This document shows positions 35,427-46,400 of a DNA stretch of 64,000 bases, piece by piece. Position 1 is the first letter of the stretch. Each line of letters begins with the position of its first letter. Made by a program: the position numbers and the translations under genes. The notes beneath the pieces were generated by a model, which saw only the letters and a list, made by a program, of their open reading frames with translations, had not been told where the DNA came from and made no database searches. The DNA is from Nageia nagi (lineage: Eukaryota > Pinophyta): the NCBI GenBank assembly GCA_050084985.1, contig JBITNC010000002.1:26784001-26848000 (forward strand), read 5' to 3'.

Positions 35427-36340
35427 TCAGATAGCCTTTTGATCAATGAGATCATGTATACTATTTCTTAAATTCCTACAATTTTTTGTTAGGTGTCTTG
35501 GCATCTTATGATCATTGCAAAATTCTTCAAATCTATAATTTTTAGGGACACCATTTGGGAAATGATGTTTAACTATTAGTGGAAGCTCAATAAGATCCTT
35601 ATCTAAAAAAAAATAGAATATTAACAATACTTTCATTTAACTTAGTGAACTTCCTTTTAGGTGAAAATGATTTTTTATCAGTACTTACCATTATTGCTAC
35701 CTATGTTGGAGATGTATAAATCTTTACCTTTGTATTGTTGATTTTTTTATTCTCTTTATAGTTTTGCAAGATACAAGGCTTCTTATTAAGCAATTTATCA
35801 ATTATCTTTCCCAAAGAGATATCATCATGATCAAGCAACTCTAATTTAAACATTGGAAACAAAGCAACTACAAAAGTATCTTTTAAATCTTGTTCAGTAG
35901 CACTAACTCTATTTGCAACTTTCTTCTATATTTTACAAAATTAGCTAAAGATTATATATTTACTTGATTAATTTTACATAAATATTTAAATTCATTCTTA
36001 TCTTGAATATTGTATTTGAAATTGGTAATGAATTGCAAAATAAGATATTCATATTTATCAATACTTTTTCAGGAATAGAGAAATAATACTTCAATGCATC
36101 ATCTATCAAACTACTTGAAAACAATTTAGTAAGCATATCAAGATAATGGAGAAATTCAATAACTTATTGAAATTTTCTAACATGCATTTTTGGATCTTGA
36201 AAACCATTAAATTTTATAAATTTTATGCTCTTTTTACCAATGAAATTTTTACAAGCAATTCTATCACTCTAAGGATGTTTTAAACATGACAAGAAATTAT
36301 CATCATCATTATAAAATGCTTTTTCAAAATTTTCCACTCT
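35427..36340 (-). pseudogene. Degraded Ty3/gypsy gag
   Basis: The minus strand reads FIKFNGFQDPKMHVRKF (about 36170-36230), then LTKLFSSSLIDDALKYYF and SIPEKVL. This is the pattern of the retrotransposon gag domain (F-x-G-x-x-DP-x-x-H...L-x-x-x-LFP-x-SL-x-x-x-A-x-x-WY). Later comes TFVVALFPMFKLELL, then the open piece 35427-35636 with CNDHKMPRHLTKNCRNLRN and IHDLI, which matches the usual gypsy gag zinc knuckle and the segment after it. Stops interrupt several places. No LTRs were found around it. Confidence 0.6.
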
Positions 36341-36539
36341 TTCTTAAACTTTAAATTAGGATTAGGAGGATTCATAGGAGCAGATTGTGTAACATAGGAT
36401 TGGACAATGGGTTGTTTAGTTTAAGGTGAGGCTATGGGTTGTGAAACAAGAGATGGAATTATAGGTTGACTAGCTTGAGGGGTTAGTTAATGCACATGAA
36501 GTGGGGAAAATCAACTATGGGAATACATATGGATGAAAT

Positions 36540-36910
36540 GTCTCGCACCAAAGATTTCCTTTTTCTTAGTTAGTTTCACATGATAGGATTTTGACTATTG
36601 AAAACCTTAGAAAGAAATGTTTTCCAATGCCAAATAAATGCATCTTGTGCAAAGTAGAAGAGGAAATGGTAAATCATTTTTTTGTAACCTACACTTTCAC
36701 ACAAGTGAAAGAATATTTATAGTATTCCTAAGAACAACCTGAGATGAGAGATCATATACTCTTACAATGGAAAATAGCTTTAGTTTCAAAAAAGAAAATC
36801 TCTCTTTGTAATTTTTTTGAACTCGTATCTTCTATTAGCTATGAAAAGGAAGGAATAGAAGAGTATTTGATAAGAAATATAAAAATGTGTAGAGATTTTT
36901 AGGATGGCTA
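36540..36910 (+). pseudogene. LINE-type zinc-binding (zf-RVT) remnant
   Basis: From 36585 the + strand reads RILTIENLRKKCFPMPNKC, then ILCKVEEEMVNHFFVTYTF. This is the zf-RVT motif found at the C-terminus of plant non-LTR reverse transcriptases (LT-x-D-x-L-x-x-R...C-x-x-C...E-x-x-x-HL). The final cysteine is replaced by tyrosine. Sequence beyond about 36700 is decayed. No LINE reverse transcriptase core is visible upstream. Confidence 0.6.
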
Positions 36911-37269
36911 AGATCAAATACTTAGAAAATATTAGTGTATGTCAAAATATAAAGACACCAAAAAATATTATCAAATCAAGCCATTAAAAGCATTTCAAAG
37001 GCCAAATATTGTAATGTAAGTCCATTTAAAGTAGAAAATTGCTCCATAACATGTGCTTAGAGGATGTCAACACTAGGATTCCTTGAAAGGAGGAGTACCA
37101 ATACTATTCTCCATTGCATGTAAGGATTGAAGCGGCATCAATACATGACATGGATGTTTTGGAATTTTAATAATGCATGATTCAAGGATAATTAGAGTGG
37201 GAGGTAATAAACTATCAAGAATGTAATAGTGATACAAAGAAGAGGAAAATAAATGGAATAATTAAACCC

Positions 37270-38830
37270 CTTAATATGTTTCATTCAAGAACTAAAGGAG
37301 ATTAGAGGATGAGACATTTTCTATAGAAAGATATGGGGGAGAATAGTACAAATTGAGCATATGTCATCGAAAAAGATACAAACCAAATTGGACTTATGGA
37401 TAATATTGCAAGAGGGTGGATGCATCACTATATGATAGCATGTAGAGGCTTTGATTTAGAACTTTTAGTTAGGTTAGCCTCAAATTGGAATAATAATATA
37501 GCCATGGTGGGGAAACTAAGGATTAAGTTTACAATTGTAGCAGTGGTTGAGATAATGCAAATGCTAGATACTAGAAAATAAATCAAAAGAGAAGTGAAGG
37601 CAAGGAAGATAGAGGAGCTCAACAGTTTCAAAGAACCTAATGAGAATTTAGTTAAGTATATAATAGGATATGTGTGGAAGAATTTGAAGAAGCCATGGGA
37701 TGATGTGGCGAAGCCCTCATCCTCTACATCACTTTAGAAGGAAGACATGTAGAGGTATTTGACTACCATTTTGGATTGTTAAATCACTTCAAAAAGGACC
37801 CTATCAGTTTTCCTTTTTGTGATACATTCTTTGGAAATATCAACAAGGAAATTCAAGGAAGTAAAAATGTACATTTGCATCAAATTTCTCTTATGCTAAT
37901 GTATAAACACAAATTGGGCACAACACCCCCAAGCGAGTCACTTAGTAGGAAACCTTCAAAATAGGTGAAAAAATAGGCTTCTTCCCTATTTTTAAAATTT
38001 ACCACCTCTCCTTCAAATTTATTCGACCCCTCATTGTAAACCCCTATATAATAAATAATAACCCTTTTTTAAAACTTACCATTTTTTTGAAAAAAATTGA
38101 ATCATTTTTTAATACACCCCACCATCAACTATGCATTCCTTGGCCCCTCCAACCAACCCACCCCCTTTCTTTATTAGTATAATATTTTTTATGAATTTTA
38201 AATACCCTTTCCCCCCTCCCCTTATAAAATAGTTACCTATATACCAACAACTCAACCAGATATTAAAAATACCCCTTCTATTTTCACATGTGGTATTTAC
38301 CATTTCTCAACAATGATTCCCTTGGGATAACACCACCCAAGACAATCAATGAAAAAACATAGCTTAAGGTGTATAACAAGAAGAAGACAAGAATAGAAAA
38401 AGGAAAGGTGACCATAGAGGGTTAAGAAAAAGAGATCTTGAATGAGGATAAATGAAAAAGAGATTGGGATAATCTACAAAATACAAATCAAGATGGGGAT
38501 ACCAGTAAATATAATTGGGCCAAGAAGATGAAGCAAAAGAATGAATAAAAGCATGAGAAAATTATGGAAAGACTAAGCAATTATATTATTCACAATAGAA
38601 TGCTAGCAGAAGATAATATTAAGAGGAGAGGATTAGTACATTATTTGAAAAGATTCCACCAAATCCAACCTATGCACAACATATGAGGAAACATACATAT
38701 AAAACCTACTATAAGAATTGTTATAATGTAGAGAATTTCCTTTTTGAAGTAAGAGATGATGATATGATATTATTTGATGACGTTCAAATAGTAAGTATAT
38801 GGGGAAGAATTCTACATAATGATAACATAT
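37270..38830 (+). pseudogene. Unrecognised degraded coding sequence
   Basis: Several + strand pieces look like former protein: 37396-37581 (LASNWNNNIAMVGKLRIKF), then after frame changes ILYITLEGRHVEVFDYHFGL, 37776-37964 (LNHFKKDPISFPFCDTFFGN), and near 38640-38740 IPPNPTYAQHMRKHTYKTYY. I do not recognise the family. The pieces may belong to one dead gene or transposon, or to more than one. No repeats or terminal structures were seen at its edges. Confidence 0.3.
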
Positions 38831-39394
38831 AAGGTAATTCTCCTTTGGATACTAAACCAGGTGGACAAAATGTACTTAGAAATATAATTTTCCTTTCTAG
38901 TAAGGTCCATATAGTATTGTTTTTGCCCAATCTTTAGAGAAGTATAGTCTACTTATTGTTGTTGAGGGAGGAATTTAAATCCCAAATTTTTCTATGAGAG
39001 GGATAATATCCTAGTATGTTTAGTGTCTTCACTATATGGGATCTTATAGTGTTTCAATTTATCTTTTGAGTTGCTTCAATTTGTTCATAAATTCACTTTC
39101 AATCATTGCAACCAAATAGTTATGTCTATAAGCCCTAAAAGGTTAATGGATAACCTTCAAAAACTCCAAATTTTGTACTTTTTTAAGCATAAATAAATGA
39201 ATTATATTTTAGGTGGTATTAAAAAGATATAATCTAATTGATGTTATTTGGGATATATTCTAAATATGTTATCATTAGGTCCAATTAACATCGTTATCTT
39301 ATAGACCTCTCTTTTTTGTGCTGCAAGATTCAAGGTGTTATATGGAAGGTGATTTTCTATAAAAGGAGGATGTGCTTGAGATAACTATATTCAA
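38831..39394. other. Intergenic DNA, no gene recognised
   Basis: AT-rich with no recognisable coding region or repeat. Confidence 0.4.
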
Positions 39395-40330
39395 ATCTTG
39401 ATAGTGTCCATTCCATGCAAATATGGTATTTACCATAACCTATTGAATTTGAATTTTGTACCCTATCATACCCTTTGTCACCATACTTTCATTTTCAAAG
39501 ATAGTTTAGGCATCATTGTAGGAATATCTATCAATCAAACTTTGGTAGGAGATTATTTTTTGCTTAACACCATATGGTGGTGCACAATCTTTAGTTTCAT
39601 GCCATGTGATAATGGATCAAATCTAAAGGGTTTTTTACTCTAAATTTGTTATGAAGATCATTGGGTGTATCCTCAAGCCTCTTATATCCTTTATTTCATT
39701 ATATAAGCAAGAACAATAGGTTTGTATCTTCATTCTAAACTTAGATTCGCCATCTATGGAGGTATGGTCTAATAACTAGGTCACATTAATATTTGTTGCA
39801 TATTTCATTATATGCCCTAGTTATTGGTCATAAATGTTTTTCAATTTCAATTCATTTGACAAAAGTAGATACCTATTTTATTGAAATAATAAATCATTTT
39901 TTGGTATCTATAAATTTGGTAAACACTATCAAGATCTGAATTTTGCACTTTATCTTACTCTTTGTTGCCATATCCTTGATTTCAAAGGTAGTTTAGGCAT
40001 CATTGCAAGATTATCCATCTATTGACTTTTGGTTGGAGACCATACTATGATAAACTACATGGGGTGGTACATGATCTCTAATTTTCCTACCATATGATGA
40101 TGCACGAATTTTGAGATAATTTTGATCTTAAACTTTTCATGAAGGTCATTGGGTGCATTCTCAAGCCTATTTTATACTTCATTTTGAAATCTTTATAAGA
40201 ACAACATATTTGTATTTTCATTTTGTATTCATAATTGGTTTGTATCAAGGTTTGGTTTAATATCTATGTTGCATTAGTATTTTCTTTTATTTGCTAGTTA
40301 TTGTATTAATTGTAATTCAATAAATTGGTG
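39395..40330. repeat. Diverged tandem duplication, period about 487 bp
   Basis: Matching landmarks occur in the same order in 39395-39850 and 39880-40330: GTTTAGGCATCATTG (39504 and 39991), GAAGATCATTGGGTGTATCCTCAAGCC versus GAAGGTCATTGGGTGCATTCTCAAGCC (given in part only), and CTAGTTATTG near 39818 and 40297. Both copies carry many substitutions. No coding function is evident. Confidence 0.65.
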
Positions 40331-40749
40331 AACTTGATTCTTTTAACATACCCTAGCTTTATTGAGATTTGCACTTTCTATGGAGTCTATCATTATATGT
40401 GTTGTAATGCTAAGGTTTGTATGTTGTAATTCTAAGGTTTGTATTTTAGATTGTGCATTTGATATCATTAAAAAATCAAGGTGTTTTTATCTTGTGGAAA
40501 AGGTTTTTGCATAAAATATTAGATTTTGAGGGTTATTTTCTTGAATTTGGAAATCTCGAGCATCATTAAATTTTGCCTAAACCATAGATACTAATAATTG
40601 TGCAATATTCTTTTTTTTTTCAATGTCTAAAATTGCATATCTTGTCATATTTCTTACATTTTTGTGAAATCCCTAATTTTGTATTTCTAGCTCTTTAATG
40701 TATGCATTTTTGTGAATCTTTGCAAATTATGGCTAGTAGAGTTTGCTTA

Positions 40750-40905
40750 TAGAACATATTGCGTTTCATAGTCATAATACCATATTGTATATTGTATGCT
40801 ACATTCATCATATCATGTTGTGTGTTGTTTGTTGCATTCATAATATTATGTTGTGTCTTGTGTTCTCTATTCATAATATAGTATCCTACATTTGGATATC
40901 ATGTT
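40750..40905. repeat. Short degenerate tandem repeats (CATTCATAAT...ATGTTGTGT)
   Basis: Three to four imperfect units of about 45-50 bp built from CAT(T/A)(G/A)TCATAAT and ATGTTGTGT(C/T) words. An AAT/AAC trinucleotide run follows at about 41018-41040. Confidence 0.5.
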
Positions 40906-41499
40906 GTGTCAACTGTATAATTATAAGAAGTATCTAAAGTGAATGATGTGTTAACCAAGGATATTCAAATAGATGATGGTAATGATAATCATGCTAATGG
41001 AGACAATGTTGATATAAAATAATAATAATAATAACAATAATGCAAATGGTGATGGAAAAAATAATAATAAGTATGGTAGTGATTATGAAGCCATTTATGA
41101 TGACTATGATGGTGATATGGAAAATAAGTCGGTTTTGTATGAACATGAAAATCAAAATAAAGTTGCATTTGAAAATATGTCATTTGAAAGTAAAAGAATG
41201 AAAATTAAGGAGCATGTCTTACAAGAATGACACAATTTTGATGGAATTGTGAAAGATAATAATCATCTTATTGTTAAAGACTGCTCACAAGGAGCAAGAT
41301 ATAATGAAAGTTTTGCTTTCATGATAAAAATAAAGTCAACATTTAATGTCCTTTAAACATATTGACTTGTACAATCTAACAAGCGTTTTTAAATATCGAC
41401 AATGAAGAGGGTGGGAATTGAACTTAAAAACTTCAATGTGAAGCGTTCACACCTCACTTGTCTCCCAACTCCTCTAACAAGTGGTGATTGATTCTCTCC

Positions 41500-42400
41500 T
41501 TTGTTGCATGTCTTGGTTAGGATGTTCACAAAATAGATGTGAAAAGCACATTCCTCAATCAAAGTATATACAAGGAAACTACATGGACGAACATCCAGGA
41601 TTTGAGAAGGGCAAATCAAATATGAATCATGGGTTAAAGCAAGCTCCATATGCATGGTCTGAAAAGTGCACACTACTTTCTTGGATTGCAAATATTGCAG
41701 ATGAATCATAGAATTTATCTTCCAATTGATGCATACCTTAGATGTCTTGAAATAATTCAAAATAAAAAATTGTTTAATTCAATTTCTACTCCCAAAGTGA
41801 AGCTTAGCATTAAAGAAGATGGCCCTAATGAGCTTAATATGGATAGAACTATATTTAGGTTGATATTGGTAGCCTTCATTACTTGACTAACAATAGATAA
41901 GATATTGAATTTGCAGTTTCATAGCTCGAGTTCTAATCCAATCCTCGGGTATGTCAAGGATGCGTTCAATAAAGTTATCTTCTATAGAAAGGGATAGAAA
42001 ATAAAGTCATCTGATTAAGAGAATGTGAATTTCGCAAAAGTGCAAATGAAACATTTACATTCACTTTTTTTTTGTTTTCACTAGAAAGTGATCCTATCAC
42101 TGATCCAAGTTCAAAAGGAAAAATTATGTATCCAATAATAGAGAAATATACGAGTATAGCTTATGCAAACCAAAAGATTGTGGTTTGCAGTAAACTCTTG
42201 GAAACTGTAGGAGATTCAAATACACTACTTTAAAAAAATTAATCTTATGAAAAATGTTAAGCTTCAATATATGTCTTCAGATAATCTTACAGATATTTTT
42301 ACTAACTGATAGATTGAAAACTAAAACTATTGAATTATGCGAGTTCACGTTGGAGAAGTTGGATATAGAAGGGTTTGATATATATGATAATCTAGAGACC
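41500..42400 (+). pseudogene. Degraded copia RT/RNase H remnant, unrelated to the main family
   Basis: The + strand reads DVHKIDVKSTFLNQSIYKET (matching Q-x-DVKTAFLNG), then GLKQAPYAWSE across 41630-41660, then HYFLGLQILQMNHRIYL with a frame change, and SISTPKVKLS. Near 42250-42300 it reads NVKLQYMSSDNLTDIFTN, matching the C-terminal RNase H motif. The order and spacing fit a shortened copia pol. It is on the opposite strand to the main elements and more diverged. Confidence 0.65.
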
Positions 42401-42479
42401 TCAGGTACAATATTTTCAGTACATAAGTTTTGTAGACAAATAACCCTGAAATTCGGTGATCACCTTCGTTAAGATCAAG

Positions 42480-43453
42480 CAAAATTGCTACAAACATATG
42501 ATAAGAATACCGACAACTTAACTAAATCAATATGGTTCATCAATTCCTCACACCATTTCACTTGTAATGCTCAACACAATAGTTACCTCACACCATTGCA
42601 CTTGTAATGATAACAAAATGGATAAGCAATGAAAGCACAATTTAATTGATCAAAGCTTCAAATTAGATTCTACAGTAGAAGCCTAACAAGAATATGACTA
42701 TACATACCCAAATTTGGTTACATTCATACACACTATTACACAGATTTGATAACCCACAAAAAATTACAGATTTGCAAAACACTTGACAACAGATCCCTCA
42801 CCTGCCACATGTGCCTATAAAAATAAAGTCAACATTTAACATCTTTTAACCCTATTAGGTTGTAGGACCTATGGAACTACTTAAAGCATTCTTATGTACA
42901 GTAAGAAATGCAAAGAGCAACATTCAAATTGTGTGCCTTACACAAGAAGAAAATGGGCATCTAACAATTTTCACAACATATTTTAAAACAGATAGCAATA
43001 AATACTTTATGCATTAATAACATGATATTTCACTACCAAACATGATTATGGTTTAGTAAAGGCAAAATTCATACTCTTCATTCACAAATAAGAATTAGAA
43101 CTAATTGATTGGCATACAGAAAATGCAAGTCTCCGAAGAAAAGACAACTCTAATTTGAACTATTCTGGCTATTAAGATGCCTGTTTCTCTTGTCAATGAT
43201 TGTATTCGATAGCAAGCAGAATTACTCCACATTATGGGTTACTTCTAACAGTAATACACTTTGCAAGTCATTATGAAATTACCCAGAGATTGGACAACAA
43301 ATGCTTGCTTTAATAAATAATCTCACGCATGATGTTTAGTTCACCAAAATTTTAATCTATTGTTGTTCAATTCTTGCTGATTGCGGCACTTGCAAATTTT
43401 GCTTTAGCACCAATAAATATCCCAACCCTTCCACTGTACAGTATAAGTAAGTT
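42480..43453 (-). other. DNA downstream of the ubiquitin protease gene, including its likely 3' UTR
   Basis: No coding region recognised. A 35-45 bp sequence containing ATAAAAATAAAGTCAACATT at 42817 also occurs at 41324. The first few hundred bases below 43453 should be the 3' UTR; I cannot fix the polyadenylation site. Confidence 0.4.
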
Positions 43454-46400
43454 TTACCTCCCTGCTATTTGTCTAAGTGCATCAGCGCTCCCACAACACT
43501 TCTTCCATTTCCGCTGTGAACCACAGGAACAACTATCATTACGGCCTTGTTTCGGCCTTCCACCATTGGACATCCCTTTAGTTATCACAATTGGGGAGTT
43601 TCCCTGATCCGTGTGCAAAGACTCTGAACTCAAAGTTCTCTTTTTTCCATTAGCTATTGTTAGTTCCATTTCATTGGATATAGAGTTTCCCAATTGATTG
43701 TGCTCTAAATTTGCTTTTTGTTCTGCTGTCATATCAACTAATTCCGTATCACCTGACATTAGCTTGCAATTACTGGTGTCAAACTGCTCGATGCCAGTAG
43801 TTCCATCTACCATTGTCATCTCATGCAATGCTGCAACATCACCTGCACTGCAACCCATCTGTAAGGGATTGGACTGAGTTACAGCCGGAGATTTGGATAT
43901 CCTATTTAAGAAACCAGGAGCAAATAAGGGCTTTCTTTTTGTATCATTTACTCTTTCTGTCCCAGATGTCTCGCTATTACTATCAAAATGAGAGCAAGTT
44001 GGACTTGCTATTTTGGTCTCATCTAATGCGATAGAACACTTCTCATCTGAACTAACATTTAGGGAAGTTCTAGAATCCAAACAGTGATTTGATCCTTCAG
44101 GTGATGAAGATCCACTGAATGACACTGAATGATTTCCATTCTCTTGAAAGGGACTAGAAAAGTTTAAAGAATGCAAATTTGGCGATTTGTTCAGGAAACC
44201 TGCAGCAAATAAAGGCTTTGTCTTGACGGTTTTTTTCACAGGTTTGCTACTAGGTACACCATTGCTAGAGGAGGTCTTAACCTTTGTAGAAGCTACCTCA
44301 ATAGGACAAATTTCAGGAAAGGAACCAGAACCTGTCAACATAGCCCCATGTGAATTGTTGTCCAAAATAGTGATCTGATCAGTTTGACACTTCTCATTGC
44401 TCACCATTGTATGATTATACTCATGTGATTCTAATTCTGAAGTAGAATCTGCACTTCCCTCAGCCACGCCATTCTCCTCATGAAATCTGTCTGTCCAACC
44501 AACTAATTTGTTACTTCCAGCATCCATTGCAGAAGATGAATGAATATGTGAAAGAATAGCAGGAACTGTTTCTTGATCCTTGCTAAGCAAATCTACTTCT
44601 TGCTCTGTTGATTGTATGCCAGTATTAATTACATCAGGCATTGAAACATTACAAAGTTTTTCTTGTATACAAAACTCCTGGCATACATGCTTGTCACTCT
44701 CAATCAATCCAGCATCAGAAACATTGCTTCTCCCTACAGGCAGACAACAGGAATCCTTGTAGTCCAAAGAAGTTGTATATTTATCTGGACTGATCACAGG
44801 AGGGCAGTACAAAAATGAACTTGGTAGCGCTACACCCTTGTCATCATCAATAACTAATGTTTTACTGTTGTTTAAGGGAAACTGTTGCAATGAACAATCC
44901 ATAATTTCCTCGCTGGCAGACTCCGTAAGAAGAGCATTGAAGCTGTCAAACGAATTTCCAAAAGATTGTTCTACTTCATTAACACCATCCATCCTTTCTG
45001 GGCCCTCTACATATACATCAGTACTATGCAAAGCTGAAATCCGGCTGGTCTCATCTTCAGTCAAATCACTTGTCCTGGGTGTATCATCATCTATACTTTG
45101 TTGAAGCAAAGATGTCGAGCCTGTTAATGGGCACACTGAGATGGATCTTTCATTTTGAAAATCTGTAGATTCACATTGCTTAGCATTTCCCTCAACAGAA
45201 GATGGCGAGCATTTATCAGAACTTTTAGCATCCAATATGTGTGAACAAGAAGTCCTATGCAAACAGGTGTTAATTAGCTTTTCTTCAGGAAGTGGAGAGA
45301 GCATCGTATCAAAAGTCTCATTGCCAGCAACTATGGAGGACACTTCTGAGAAACTAGAATTGCTAGTTGGCAAACCTGAATCTTCAGATGTAAAATCTAC
45401 GGACAGATCTGTATCAAAACTATTGTAAGATCCTTTAACTGAATCTGGCCTCTGTATACTTCCAACCCCATTAGCAGTTGTGAGGCCATCCAAAACATGA
45501 ACATTTTCAGTCATACTTTCTTGCACGCTACCTAGATTAGATCTGAGTGGTGTTACCACTTCAAAAGGACTTGAAATATATGCATCACTTTTAGACATAA
45601 AATCCCAGTGACTCTGAACAAAAGCAGAAGAGGTATTTAAATGTCCTTTTTCCATATTTATTGCTGTAGATTTTGAAATATCTGCAATAGGAGATGGAAG
45701 AGCATATATCCTGCAGCAAGAACAAACATTCACTTGATATCAGAAACTGAATAACAGACAACATTTTTCAGTATCTCATTAACTATAATGAAATTACAAG
45801 ATTGTTTTATATAGATAGATTTTTTTCATAAAAGCATTCTTTTTCTTAACAAGGAACATGTTTGCATGCACTACCTGCTATATAATAGCATATAACCTCT
45901 TTGAGACAATACTTCCTCCAGTTCAACATTTTTGACCTGTCAGTGTGACAATTGCTTTAATTCTCAATCATAACAATGCCAAAACAGAGAGAACAGTCCA
46001 CAGCTTGCACAAAGTGTCAGATTTGGTAAAATTAACAAGTTATATATGATCAGAATTACAGAACTTACTTTGCAATCATCTACTCTATACCATAAGCCAC
46101 TCAGGTCCTTTACGTAACAGATATAGTGCCCAAAAAATGAGGCATTAAGCATATCCACATGTACAATAACAGCATAGAGCTTGTAGATGTGCAAGTTGTC
46201 ATCCTTTTCACTAAGGTAAGGGGATATATCTAGAGTTTCAGGGAATGTAACTCTCTTGTTTAACTTTCCAAACCGTCCAGTCTGCATCTTCACCAAAAGT
46301 TTTAATTAGAAAGTAGTGTATAACATTCAAAACAATTAACTAAATAAACTAGCATACTAATAGAATAAACTAAAATATAGAGCATATTTAGTGGAAACCA

